A DNA stretch of 64,000 bases from Anagrus nilaparvatae (taxonomy: Eukaryota; Arthropoda; Insecta; Hymenoptera; Mymaridae), in assembly GCA_022575985.1 (NCBI GenBank), contig JAKSXM010000272.1, positions 22,316,501 through 22,380,500 on the forward strand, given 5' to 3'. The position numbers were made by a program, and so were the translations under genes. The notes beneath the pieces are model-generated. The model did not search any database. It had not been told where the DNA came from and was given only the letters and a program-made list of their open reading frames with translations. Shown in pieces: positions 49,852-61,336 of the stretch (position 1 is its first letter; every line of letters begins with the position of its first letter).

Positions 49852-51060
49852 GTCAAATGTTTGTTTTCGCGGTTTTTTATTTAAAAGATAAATTCATACT
49901 AATATCTACAAAATTCCTGGAAAGTTTTAATTTTGCGAAAGACTTTTTTATTATTTTTTTTAAATTCAAAATAATAAAAACAGTTTCGGCACATGTTGCG
50001 GTTATTTGTAAAAATAATAATAATAAAATTTTCATTTTTGTTTTTGCATATTCAAGATGAATCAGATAGTATAAGTGATTTTTGAATTTTGCATAGTATA
50101 AAGCTTGCTAAAATATTAAATAAACCTACATATATTTTATCATTGTCTTAATTTATCATAAAGACTAACACTGCTCACTGAACTATAGAATTTACTTCAT
50201 ATATTTTGTATATCAAATAGTTTTGTTTCAATTTTTTAAAGTTAATGGACAATCTTATATAAAATTTGGTATAATCTTGATTTAATAAAAAATTTTTAAA
50301 GAAATTTAAGATTTTTAAAAGTATAGGTGGTCCAAATTAGCTTAGGCTACAAAACCTCAAATTAGACAAGTTTTCGAATTTTCGATCAGATTTTATCTAT
50401 AAAGTATTTATCTTTGATTTACCTAATTTAAGTAAAGATAGATAGATACGATCTTCGTAGATGAATGTGACTCTGTTATCAATTATGATCGGTTCTTACC
50501 CTTTTTTCCAATTAGGCATGGCATCATTACTGCGACCATTAACGTTTTCTATTCATCAACAGCTAATGAAAACTATTCATATGAGAGAATCAAAAAAATG
50601 ACATCTCAGATCTCAAGACTTAAACTTTTATTTGCATATGATCAAAATTGTTCATTTTTGCCACCGATGATAATTTTGTTGCTGAGCAAAGTTTTACTCT
50701 ACTAAGTGAAAATTCACAAAAGGCAATAAATTTTTTAGCACTCGACAAAAAATTGAATCCTAAAAAATTCTTATATTCTTGGATTGATACTGAACTTAAT
50801 CTATTTATTTCAAAACGAAATGCCACCTGCAGACGTTATGAAAGGACATATTCACTACATTTACTTAACGAATATCTCACTTTAGCTAATTTCACTGAGC
50901 ATCTGCTGATGCTTTCTAGCTGTCTGTTTCTCCCCCGCATGAAACAGGCTCAGAGATGGGCGTTAGTCTTTAAGTAACTTGACTTGAATGTAGTCGCATC
51001 TATATTTTGTATCACATAATTATATTACACTTAATATTAATAATAAATTTTTTTTTTATA
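49852..51060. other. PPO upstream region, no gene
   Basis: Contains the candidate GATA words (50437-50450). A 109-aa frame at 50648-50977 (plus) has no motif I recognise and a competing antisense frame. The GC-richer end near 50820-50960 may be an old transposon fragment. No confident gene. Confidence 0.35.
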
Positions 51061-51315
51061 TATGTTGCAGTACAATAGACATTTTAGTATAATAGGCTAT
51101 TATACGTGTTTTAGCCTATAATACTGACGAAGCGCCGTATTATAGAAATTAAATTTTTTCTAGTTTGCTATAGTAAAAATTCACACGCGCGCCAAATATA
51201 AAGTAAATATGTTATTTATTAATTTCGTGTACATTTAATTTCAAAATATTTTATTTTACACAAAATGTTATTTATTTTGCAAATGTGTAAGTATAATTTG
51301 AACGATACTCGCAGT

Positions 51316-51723
51316 GATTGTTTTAAAAGCCAAAAAATAGCAGCTGATAAAATGATAAATACCGCAGAAAAAGAATTTCCTCCACTAGAAGTCGGCGATA
51401 ATGTTACAGTCCATGTACCGACTGTAAATCGAGGACCCTTGGACCTACCGAATATTTGTGGTATAATATTTAAAATTGAAAATAACGTTTATCAGATTGG
51501 TACAAAAAAGTGGATAATAAAAGTCTAGTTCCCATGAACAGAATTACAAAATTGTTGATGTACCTAGAGAAAGCATAGTATCCTTAAGAAAAGCTGCAGC
51601 CAAGCAATCGCTTACGGGTGGTCAAAGTTATAAAAAATGCAATTATAGAGCTTCTGCAAAACAATTTTCATCAAACAGGTGTAATTGCTATAAATTGGGG
51701 TTTTATGTAGTTCTAGGTGCCAT
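51316..51723 (+). pseudogene. Degenerate C-terminal fragment of a KRBA2-like integrase protein
   Basis: One frame (part of 51265-51528) reads AADKMINTAEKEFPPLEVGD, then NVTVHVPTVNRGPLDLPNIC and a following YQIGTKKW. After a frameshift, 51581-51721 reads SLRKAAAKQSLTGGQSYKKC and ends with SSNRCNCYK. In KRBA2/SCAND3-type proteins abundant in arthropod genomes, as I recall them, the integrase core is followed by a VPDVDRG...G-V domain, then SLRKAA..QSLTGGQG and a Cys-rich SNRC.C tail, in this same order. The integrase catalytic core is absent and the last motif runs to a stop at 51721-51723. Non-functional; it lies entirely within the TIRs 51061-52148. Confidence 0.65.
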
Positions 51724-51772
51724 TTAAGTGATCCTTATAATAGGCTATATTACTAAAAATTTTAGTATCATA

Positions 51773-52061
51773 CACTGACAAAAGAACGGGGAAGCAGATA
51801 TCCCATTCGGGAAAGAATCTTCCCCTAAATTTGTATAAAATCTTTCTTATGTTTTCGGAGCGCTGCTATCTCAAAATAAGAAAAATACCTCCCAAAATAC
51901 CTTCCTCCGATAAAGAAAATTGCAGTTTTTACTATTCTAATTCTATTATTTAAAAATTTGGGGAAGATTCTTTCCCAAAATAAGAAATATTCCATCCTAT
52001 AAGCTTGAGAAGTCTGTTGTCTTAACTGAGGTAAGGAAGCGTTCCCCTACTATTGTCAGTC
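51773..52061. mobile_element. Nested small MITE inside the TIR element
   Basis: The left end CACTGACAAAAGAACGGGGA and the right end TCCCCTACTATTGTCAGT form an imperfect inverted repeat about 290 bp apart. Subterminal GGGAAAGAATCTTCCC and GGGGAAGATTCTTTCCC blocks also pair. It interrupts the right half of the larger element, so it inserted later. Confidence 0.55.
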
Positions 52062-52239
52062 TAGGCAAGATGTTAATTTAAAGGTTTTATTTTTCTAAAT
52101 TACGGATAATAGCCTATTATACTAAAATGTCTATTGTACTGCGACATAAACATAATCTTGTTTAATTTAGCAAAATTTTCAACAGGTATTCCAGTACGTT
52201 CACTGACTGATTGTGTATATTAAATAGTGCAATTTTTAT

Positions 52240-53407
52240 TAGTGAAAGCATTGTGTAAAATAAAAGCTTGTGTGATTCTTTTAGTGTATTTAAATTTTTT
52301 TCATCATATGAGGCAAAGAAATATTAGATTTAATGAAGCTCGATGTTTTGAGTACAAATTTTCCACTGTTGAAAAATTTAGCATTAGTTTTGCCTTGCAA
52401 GTCAAAGGAATGTCAACTTGATTCGAAGAATTTCAGCAAATTGTAAAAATGTTGGAAAACGCAGGTAATAAGCCATCTGAAGACGCTATAAAATCTAAGT
52501 TGTTGAATTGCTTGCCGCCGAAATTTTCGACTTTCCGCATGTTATAGTAATCGGCTTCAGCAGCTGAATAATTAAAAGAAGTCCTCGTAACAAGATTAAT
52601 AAAGTAAGACAAGTGTCTTATGAATTCAGAGGAAGAAAACACTTCAGATATGGCACTATAAATAAGTAAAATAAATTTAAATAAAAAGGGGGATAATAAA
52701 GCTCCTGCTAGGAAAAACTACAAGGCCGAATGCGAGAAAAAGATAAGAGAACTAAATGGGCACTTTGTAAACAGAAAGGCCATTGGGTACAAGAATGTCC
52801 AAATAAGCCGAAGACTTTTACTTAAGAAGCAAGTGGATGATGTTACGAGAAGTACAGGTGATAAACAGCAGTCATCTGCATATATATGTGATTATATAGC
52901 TATGTATTCAAAGCAGCATAACTGATACACGGATCAAATGATTGGATTGCTGACTCCAGAGCAGCAGCACACGCGACATCGAGAAAAGATTATTTTCGTA
53001 ATTTAAAACTTCTTAATTTTATACATGGGGTAGAAATAGCAAACAAAGCAATTATTGTAACTGTTGGCATTGGTTTGATTACTATTGAAGAAAATCTAAA
53101 TAAAAATATAATGCGACGGGAATTAAAAAACGTTTTATATGTACCTGACTTAAAACGAATTTTTTTTTCAGTTGGCAAAGTGACTGATCAAAACTTTTCT
53201 TTAAGATAATAGGACAGAATCCGTTTCTAAAGAATTTTTAAAATACTTACAAGATAGAGGTATAATTTCTGACCATTTGTCATGTACAGAATGGGCTTGC
53301 CGAAAGGAAAATAAGAACGATTATTGAACGTGCAACAACAATTCTATGCAACAGAAATATTGATAGGAGACCTTGGACCAAAGCAGTTAACACAGCATGC
53401 TATACAT
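52240..53407 (+). pseudogene. Broken Copia retrotransposon (gag, protease, integrase fragments)
   Basis: The fragments occur in Copia order with frameshifts. Gag-like sequence at 52415-52545 includes NKPSEDAIKSKLLNCLPPKF. A zinc knuckle at about 52757-52804 reads CKQKGHWVQEC, but its first Cys is replaced (WALC). The protease region at 52941-53205 has DWIADSRAAAHAT where DSG is expected, then the pre-integrase motif LKNVLYVPDLKRIFFSVGK. Integrase end pieces at 53222-53400 include QNGLAERKIRTIIERA. The integrase core and all reverse transcriptase are missing and no LTR is evident at either edge, so this is an inactive, internally deleted relic. Confidence 0.8.
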
Positions 53408-53424
53408 TGTGCAGAATCCGAACT

Positions 53425-53760
53425 GACAGTTATATAGGACTCAGCATTACCTTGCCTTTACCCACTAAAACTCCACTCCCTTTCTACCTTATGCGAGCCT
53501 ATCCCGGGACCGTTTTCTCATTACTGCAGGACAGGTTCAAGTCCATTTAGTTCTATTCATGAACTCCATCTTTTGACTTGCTTCCAGTGACTCGCCAGTC
53601 TGGTTAAGGACCCAGATATTGCTCCTGTTTAAAATTCCATCTTTATGTGCTGTCACCTTCCATAAAATATTTGTTATCTAAAAAATGTAGGTCATTTCTT
53701 AATATCGTGACAAGAAGGTTAATAAATAGGTATATAAATAAATAAATAAATAAATAGATA
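53425..53760 (+). mobile_element. Candidate retroelement 3' end with (AAAT)n tail
   Basis: A GC-richer block ends in AATAAATAGGTATATAAATA and a run of AAAT units (53721-53757). GGTTCAAGTCC at about 53533 resembles a Pol III B box, which would suggest a tRNA-derived SINE, but a matching A box is not convincing. A LINE 3' tail is the alternative. Confidence 0.35.
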
Positions 53761-55385
53761 CATCAATACAAAAAAATTATCATACCATCTGCCGTTGGTT
53801 GAGGTGTCGCGTGTAGAGGCTAAGTTGCCTGCTTGCAAATGCAACCAGCCTTGCTTTCTATTTGGATCATCGCAATACGTCTCTATATTAGCCTATACCT
53901 TGGACGTCACGCTTTTTTGTTTGGAGTATTTATTATACATATTCATTAATTTTGAATGTATATTGCAAATAAATTTAATAATAATAGTAATAATAAACTA
54001 TAAAAATCACCTTTACGCCGTGGTGGATCTTGCGGAAGGGGGTGACGATGCGACTATCCTTTCGCCTCCAAAGCGTAAATTTGATAAATTTTATACATAT
54101 TTTGCCAATTTTACTTCCCATCCTTTACAAGTGGTTTTTGAATCCACCCTTTTTTAGGCTGCAAAAATTTCTTGGGAATAATTTAAAAATAATATAAATC
54201 AATTTCATAAGTATTAAGTTTTAAAGATTTTAAGTCATTTAGTCCCCAAAAATATTTTTTTTTTTTAGTGGCTGGAAAACGTAAGAAATGAAAAATTTCT
54301 ACTGGCAAAGACGTTTTTTCTCGCCTCTTAAAAAAAGGTGTTTTTAAATTGCGGGTTATTCAGGCATACAAATTCTTTTAACATAAATTCTTTTTCTAAT
54401 CAATCATTAATTTTTTTTTACGTTTTTTTTACACTTTGGAAGATTATATGAACTACCAAAAAGCATGGTAGTAAGCACGAAAGAGGTGCATAATTTTCAT
54501 TTCAATTTTAATGCATATAAACCATGATTTTTGATCGAAATTCTCATATGAATTAAAATTTTTCTAATTGGATTTAAAATTTCACTTGACTTTTAGATTT
54601 TTTATTACTTAGAATAACGTTTAAAAAAAAAAGTATTCATGTAGTACTATTTATGTATTATAAGAGCCTGCCTAATCGGTAAGCGTCGATTAAAATGTTA
54701 AAAGCCTTTAAAATATATACCTTGTACATTATCCGTTAAACGTTTAGTATATATAGGTATATACATAACACCTTTCTTATGAGAAAGAAAGAAAATAATA
54801 ATATATAAAAAGTTTGTTAGTAATGTACATTTTTACCTTTGGCAAAAAAGAAACATCAAGAAAATTACGACTAGTCAAACGTATTATACCGGTCTATGAT
54901 TTTGCGGCTATATAACTATTATATATTAAGCGCCTGATTCATTATGTACTTAGAAAATTTTAGATGTAAAATATTTTTTTTTTATAAAAAATGAAAAATA
55001 TATATATTTTTCCACATATTTATTTTTTAAGCTTCTGGTTTAAAATGTTTAAGTTTAAAAAAAAAAAATGAAATTATTATAATGAATTGTTGTTTATACA
55101 TGCAATATATTAATATTTATTTATGTAATAGGTAAAAGTTATATTATTATTATTATTATTATTCGTGTTGTATATATTAAATGTTTAAAATACATGAATT
55201 TATTATTATTATTATTAATAATAATTTGTTTTTTAAAAGATGTTTAATATATTTGTTAAATGTGTCTATTAGTATTTTGTTATTATATTTAATTAAAATT
55301 TTTATGTTAAATAATTGATTTTAATAATTATACCTTTTTAAAGTATTAATTTTTTCTTTATTAATTAATAAATGTATCTTATTAG
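53761..55385. other. Intergenic, no gene recognised
   Basis: A 120-aa frame at 53795-54157 begins with Cys-containing sequence (PACKCNQPCFLFG) and turns into a hydrophobic low-complexity stretch. It has no family resemblance and is not called. The rest is AT-rich with TTA/ATT microsatellites (55144-55160, 55202-55226). Confidence 0.35.
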
Positions 55386-55578
55386 GGATGTGGGGTTACC
55401 CGAAAATCCGTTTTTTGTGTGGATTTTTTGCCAGAGAAATTTTTTATTCACTCTGTTTTTATAGTCCGTTTTCGAAAAATTTCGGGCATGACCCAGAATT
55501 TTATCTAACCCATTCCTATCTGAAAAAACCGAACTCTTGGGTACTTGACCCGTATTCCTGGTAACCGCACATACCTAG
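55386..55578. mobile_element. MITE-like repeat, copy A
   Basis: Begins GGATGTGGGGTTACCCGAAA and ends GGTAACCGCACATACCTAG. The outermost 15 or so bases are an imperfect inverted repeat (TGTGGGGTTACC / GGTAACCGCACA). A diverged second copy at 63644-63880 has the same ends and the shared core TTTCGAAAAATTT(C/T)GGG followed by CCTATCTGAAAAAA. Confidence 0.6.
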
Positions 55579-55661
55579 TACGTATATAAAGGTTTGTTGC
55601 ATTGGATTTAAAAACAGGAAACTGAGTTGTCCTGAATACATTTGGGAACATCTAAATTAAA

Positions 55662-57107
55662 ATATTGAGACGGTACGGTGGGGGGCCCAGAGTACCTTAG
55701 ATTCTTTACTGAAGTTAAACATGCCAGATCTGTCAGGATGGGTTATGGTTAACACAATAATAAGACGTCGTTTAATTTAACAAAAAATAATAATAAATTT
55801 TTATTCAAAATAGAATGTCTTGTAGTATATTAATTAATTAACAGTTCATATTTCAAATACTTTCTGATTCTATATAAACCAATTATATTTTATTATTTAC
55901 AAAAGTTTGTTGTGTGTGTAGCAATTTTTTATACAAACCAAAATTGAATTTATTTAATTAAAAGAAATTTATTAATAACAATAAGTTTATATTATAACGC
56001 AATTTATATAAAGCAAAATTCTATAATCACGTTATCCGCGGTTGGCGATCTAGTCAAAACGCGAATAACAAAATAAATTTCAAAATAAAAAATTATTATA
56101 AAAACTAAACGCCGCTTTAGTTAGCGTTGCACTTGGAGCAACTCCAAGTGAAACTTACACATACGGGAATTTAGAACGACGAGAGCCACTCACCGCCGAG
56201 TAGTTATAGCTTGGCAAAAGGCCTCTGACGTCACGCGGTTGGTAACCAGACCCGCATGACCATCTACTAGCACTGTGCCGAAATCTCAGTATCGCCCTTG
56301 ATTATAATGGCCACTTCGAGAGAGCAACTCACTCTAAAGAAACCACCATAATAAAGAACGTTACCTGTAGAAGAGGCATCCAACTTCTACTGATTCCGTA
56401 CAATGGCAGGTAGTGGCAGCACCAGACTTCCTTAACCAAGCTATTACTAGTACAGAGAGAGCATCTCAGCTCTGTACGCCCGTAATGTATACTAGGTGGT
56501 AGCCAACCTATATATTTTACTTGGAGCACCTCCAAGAGCAGTGATAACTAGAGCAACTCAAGTTACCTGAGATGTCCGTTGTGTATCACAGCCGGAGATC
56601 AAATGATACTTTTCTCGTGTCTTTGCGCCGTATTTATATGTTTTCGCTCGTATTAACGCATATAAGATAATAAGAGATATCTCAAGGAGTGAGATAACAA
56701 AACAAAAAAGTAATTCTTTGGAGTTAAAGAAAATTGAAATGAATGACTAGATACGCGTTAATTTACATTTAAAATATAAATTTGCACTTTGACTTTAATT
56801 ATTAACAAAAAATACTTCCGATTTATTAAAATTAAGTAATAAAAATTAAAGTAAAAAAATACAAAATACTATCATGTGTTTTCTATTATGTAGCAGTATA
56901 ACTATAGTCATATTGTTGTAAGCGCATGCGTCAACTTACTTTCACAGTGTGTGTACGTGATCTTTGATCATGTAAGCACAGCTGATAATTTAATAAAAAA
57001 TGTAGGTTGGGGTTAGGTTATGAGAGGGTATGATAAAACAAAAAAGAATATTAATTAATTAAATAGTTTATTGGTGGAGTACCCATCATACCGTCTCAAT
57101 ATATACA
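55662..57107. repeat. Short inverted pair TACCGTCTCAATAT bracketing 1.4 kb
   Basis: ATATTGAGACGGTA at 55662-55675 and its complement TACCGTCTCAATAT at about 57089-57102 face each other, with weaker similarity extending into GTGG/CCAC and GTAC words. The right copy lies just upstream of the piggyBac-like remnant. They may be element termini or subterminal repeats. The similarity is short, so confidence is low. Confidence 0.35.
55750..56590 (-). mobile_element. Candidate solo LTR (Copia-type) in GC-rich block
   Basis: On the minus strand the block opens TGTGATACACAACGGACATC at 56590, has a TATA-like AAAATATATAGG near 56510, and shows balanced GC quite unlike the surroundings (56100-56600). ACTTGGAGCAACTCCAAGT (56131-56149) and ACTTGGAGCACCTCCAAG (56520-56537) are two short palindromic copies. 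I cannot define the CA end or a target duplication, so the solo-LTR reading is tentative. Confidence 0.3.
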
Positions 57108-57145
57108 TTAATGATTATTTATTTCATAAAAAATTAAAATATACA

Positions 57146-57603
57146 ATGCCATACAATTTACGTTCGCGTCTGCGTGATGCAATACTAGAAAGTGATGAAG
57201 AAGAGGACAATGCGTTTTTTTTTTTGGAATGTTAGACCAGTCACAAGTTAACCTCAGAATTTTGTACACTTGCAAATTTTCATCTGCTGTACCTCCAAAA
57301 AAGCTTTCGGCAAAAGATGTCTTGAAGCAGTTTGTCTTACACCTGATTGAACCTCACCTGCGACAAAGATTAGAAAATCCGATGCTCCGACTTGACTTAA
57401 GAAAAGGAATCAACTCAATTCTTGGTATCAATTAGCCTCAAAAACCTTCTGAAGAAAGACCAGTTTTAAGAAAAATACTTAGGTGTGGACTTTGCCCAAC
57501 AAAAAAAGACCATAAAACAATAGAGCAGGGTCCATCTTGCTTGCGCCCGATGTGCGATAAGCATCGAGCTTATATGTGCTTTGAATGCATGGGATATGAG
57601 TGA
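57146..57603 (+). pseudogene. Internally deleted piggyBac-like transposase remnant
   Basis: An N-terminal piece starts at 57146 (MPYNLRSRLRDAILESDEEE, acidic as in piggyBac N-termini) and stops soon after an 11-T tract at 57215-57225. The downstream frame (57229 on) reads EPHLRQRLENPMLRLDLRKG and SILGIN, then an in-frame TAG at 57433. It continues with a Cys-rich C-terminus, RCGLCPTKKDHKT...CDKHRAYMCFEC, matching the C..C/C..H/C..C zinc finger of piggyBac-like transposases. The whole catalytic DDD core between them is missing, so this is a non-autonomous derivative. The TIRs are not defined. Confidence 0.65.
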
Positions 57604-57929
57604 TACTATTAAAATTATTTACTTTTTTTATGTACAGAGTTTGAATATACCTAAAAAAATAAATTTTCATGCTTAACTTCACCCAAACGTTTATGCATAA
57701 TAATGATTTCAAACAACTTTTCTTAGGCTGATTAATTAAAGAAGCATTTGAAAATAAAAATAATCGCTCAAGCAGGAACAGATCGATCTCTTCTAGAAAT
57801 AAATACTTAATTCGATTTGGCGTATTATAAAGCCCGACTGTTATTGTCCCCATAAAATTTAAACAATTTTTTTTATTTTGTCTTGGGTCCAAAATTAGTG
57901 AAAGATATTTGAAGTAGTCTAAATTTTTG
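57604..57929. other. Spacer between piggyBac-like and LINE remnants
   Basis: AT-rich, no recognised motif. It may contain the right end of the piggyBac-like element; TTAATTAA at about 57731 is a possible TTAA target. Confidence 0.25.
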
Positions 57930-59207
57930 TCAAACAACTCTATTGAAATGGTTCGAGTCATATTTAACTAATAGAAAATTGTTTGTCAAAATTAATAATC
58001 TTGAATCAAAAGAAATAGATTACATATCTGGTGTCCCACAGGGTTCTAAATTAGGGCCATTTTTGTACATCATATATGTTAATAATTTAGCAAATAGTAT
58101 ACATAGCTCAAAACATTTATTATACATTGATGATCTCAAACTGTTTAAGGAAATAGAAAGTAATACAGACAAAAATTTGTTTAATGAAGATATTGAAAGG
58201 CTAAACTCGAGGCTAAATAACTGGAATACAAATAATGGTCTCTCGCTAAACTTAAATAAATGCAAAATTATGATTTTCAATAAAAAGAAAAAAATTATTA
58301 AAATAGGTGAATAGATCAAAAATAAAATTAATAATATAGAAATAGATATCATTTCAGTTATAAAAGACCTAGGTGTACTTTGTGATGAAGCTCTTACTTT
58401 TGAATCACATGTTGTTTATTATAAATAAAGCAAAAAAAAAGAATTTATTTTCTAAAAAAAATTCTTAAAAATTTCTCTAATATTAGTTCATTGAAATTAT
58501 TTTATAATACACACATAAAGTCAGTTTTAATGTATGCTTCAATTATTCGGTCACATTATCAATTAGGGATGATCAGACAATTGGAAAAAGTTCAAAATCA
58601 AGTGCTGAGGATAATGGCGTTCAATCAAAAAATTGAATTTGATTATTTCTCGCATGACTATACAGAAATAATGAAAAAATTTGATATTAAAACACTAAAA
58701 TCATCACGAATTATGTCTGATCTTAAATTTCTGTACAAGCTGTTAAACAATAAAGTAGACTCAACTGAACTATTGCAAATAATAAGTTTTAATATTCCTA
58801 ACCCAAAATTTAGGAAAAGCAATATATTGTTTTATCTTCCCTATGAATTAAGCTTAATAGAAAAACATCCTCAATATTTAGAACACTTGAACTCTACAAC
58901 GAGTATAACACAAAAATTGATGTATTTAACATTTCGGAATATAGTTTTTCTAAAAGTCTTAGAATCATGGTGGGGAAATATAACTAGTTAAAAAATAAAA
59001 AAGAATTGTTAACTAATTGTAAGATGAAAAATAAGATTGTTAATAATCACTTAAGCAAAATCCAAAATTAGAAATTAAATAGCGCCAAACACAACTACAT
59101 TTATTCATTATTTCATTCAAATAATATAAGATAATATAAAAACTAATGTAAAAAATAATTATACTAAGGGTTCGTCCCGTAAATTAAAAAAAAAAAAAAA
59201 AAAAAAT
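57930..59207 (+). pseudogene. 5'-truncated non-LTR retrotransposon (LINE) with poly-A tail
   Basis: The reverse-transcriptase C-terminal half is present. 57943-58314 reads YISGVPQGSKLGPFLYIIYV (the GVPQGS..GP motif) and then LLYIDDLKLF (catalytic YxDD, here YIDD rather than the usual YADD). After stops, DLGVLCDEALTFESHV follows at about 58365. 58491-58991 carries the typical C-terminal domain starting HIKSVLMYASIIRSHYQLG with LEKVQNQVLRIM. A poly-A tail of about 23 As (59185-59207) closes it. There is no endonuclease and the 5' part is missing, so it is dead on arrival. It resembles Jockey/RTE-like LINEs. The minus frame 57479-57961 is a shadow. Confidence 0.8.
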
Positions 59208-60974
59208 TAAAGATATTCTTGGTCTTGTCTTGGTGTAACAAGAATTTTAATTTTTGGATTTGAGAACGAAGCTGCCTCATTATACCAGAAGAAAGTCTAG
59301 AGTTTTAATAAGTAATACAGAAGGATGCTTCTGACAGCAATGTATTGCTAGGCTTTCATCAGAGAGCATAGATCAGATATGATACATCAGATTTCTGAAA
59401 GATTGAAACCCTTGATTGAAAAGTGGTTCAGTCTGAAAACTGATTAAAACCCCATCTTGTTATATTTCCTTTATTAATGCACCACTTCTTCATCAAAAGC
59501 TCAATGGTCAGGAAATCTATTTTCACAATCCTGCGTACATTTAATCCCCATGAGAAATTGTCTAAATATTGGCTAGTAGAACAATTGGCTAGTAGAACTT
59601 ACAATACTAAATTTAACACCTTTATAAGCAAATAAAAAAAAATCTATTTTCCTTAATTCACTCATTGTACAAAAATTTAAAAATGTCTAAATTATCAATA
59701 AATCTCATCAAAAATAAAATATTTAACAACAATTGACATAAATCAATAGAATAATTGTACAACGATCAAATTTAATTCAATATTTTTATGAGAACAATTT
59801 TATTTTTTTCTTTATAACCCCCAAAAAAAGCTAAATATTTGTAAAAAAAAAAAATTATTATTGAATAAAATAATTGCTTTTGCGTAATATTATATATTAA
59901 AAATTGAAAAATCTCTTGTTACACATTTAAAAAATTGTGTCTTATCTTGATATTAATTTCTTTATAAAAATAATAAACACAGGATTTATTGAAATTGTAA
60001 CACATTTAAAAAAAATATCTTTTCTAAAGATCAATTTTAAATAATCGTTTTATAATTTGATACACATTTATACTTTCTATTAAAAATAGTCTTCTTCTTT
60101 TCTAAGGAAATACTCCTCCTAATATTCACACATTAATGCAAGTACATAAAAGTGCAAAGATAACGCTTTTTTTTTATTGTTTGATTGTCCTATTTATATA
60201 GAAATTTTTATGACACTAAGAAATTGATGTATTGTAATATTAAATTGTGTGTGAAAAATATATATAAATTCAATAAATAAATATACAAAAAAAAATTTTA
60301 GACACTGAATCGAATTACAAACATACAATTATTTATGTGTATTTTAACAAAAGAGAAATTTTTTTTTAAATTAAAGATATTGATCGTGTCAGGATACACG
60401 CAATCTTTAAAGTTTATTTTTTTTTTTTTCAAAAATTCAGTAAAAAAAGACAAAAAATACAATACTTAAAACACAAAAAAAAAAAATGATGACATTGTAT
60501 TGACTTGCAATTTAACGATTATAAATATATGTTTATGAAGAGAAGAAGATACGCCGACCCGTCAAAATAGCCAATATGCTGTTTTTTGTGGCTAATATTT
60601 TCTGGTTCAATTTCTTCAAACTTATTTCATAATATTACAGTTTCTAAAATATATACATTCAGGATATTGTAAAATGGTTATATATATAAAGAGAAAAGAA
60701 AAAAAAATAAATTTCATATCCATCAGAACTTACATCAGTTTTATGAAAGTTAAAGATGGAAAGAATTACTTACACAAATATGTTTTTGTATATTAGGGTG
60801 GTTCGGATTTTTTAATTTTTGGGGAAGGTCAATATTTAGAGAAAGTGCTAAAATAATTATTTTTTAAATAAGGGACAAAATATTTTTTTTGACATTGTAT
60901 GAAGTTATATGCATGAGCAAGCGAGTGCAGACAGCATGCAAAAGTGGACCCCCTTATTTTGTCCCGTTTTACAT
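59208..60974. other. Intergenic, no gene recognised
   Basis: 59210-59600 is GC-richer than average and probably an old transposon fragment, but no frame gives a recognisable domain. The remainder is AT-rich with many A/T runs. Confidence 0.35.
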
Positions 60975-61336
60975 ATAATGGGCAAAACAGCCGTCTCTCT
61001 AGGGTAGAAAATAGAGTTTTTTAGATATGTAAAAATGTTTTAGGTTACAGTGGATTTTTGGGGAGTATTTTCTTACTACATTTCTAAGGTACTATAGGGT
61101 TAAAACAATTGAACTTCAGAACACTGAAAAAAAAATCCGCTTGTTGGTAGCGAAATAATGGGCAAAACAGCCGTCTCTCTAGGGTAGAAAATAGAGTTTT
61201 TTAGATATGTAAAAATGTTTTAGGTTACAGTGGATTTTTGGGGAGTATTTTCTTACTACATTTCTAAGGTACTATAGGGTTAAAACAATTGAACTTCAGA
61301 ACACTGAAAAAAAAATCCGCTTGTTGGTAGCGAAAT
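60975..61336. repeat. Exact 180-bp tandem duplication
   Basis: 60975-61154 and 61155-61334 are identical (ATAATGGGCAAAACAGCCGT ... TTGTTGGTAGCGAA), with 2 further matching bases at the right. No mismatch was seen in 180 bp, so it is very recent or an assembly artefact. No coding frame spans it. Confidence 0.93.

Larger units (their letters stand above)
51061..52148 (+). mobile_element. 1.09-kb TIR transposon carrying a KRBA2-like integrase remnant
   Basis: 43-bp terminal inverted repeats (51061-51103 and 52106-52148) start TATGT(T/C)GCAGTACAATAG and share GACATTTTAGTATAATAGG, with one mismatch. Inside is a decayed coding fragment (separate entry). A subterminal copy of the TIR word (TAATAGGCTATATTACTAAA) sits at 51738-51757. 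A smaller element is nested at 51773-52061. The combination of an integrase-type remnant with TIRs fits a Ginger-like cut-and-paste element with an internal deletion (inference). No clear target-site duplication. Confidence 0.7.

Noticed and set aside
50648..50977. 109-aa frame upstream of PPO
   Set aside because: No family recognised, a competing antisense frame, and close to transposon debris; kept only as a remark.
53533..53543. Possible Pol III B box (GGTTCAAGTCC) suggesting a tRNA gene or SINE
   Set aside because: No cloverleaf and no convincing A box at the right distance; left as a tentative retroelement tail.
53795..54157. 120-aa frame
   Set aside because: Starts promisingly but becomes AT-driven hydrophobic low-complexity sequence; no splice or domain support.
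57479..57961. 160-aa minus-strand frame
   Set aside because: Antisense to the piggyBac-like C-terminus and LINE start; the plus strand carries the recognisable motifs.
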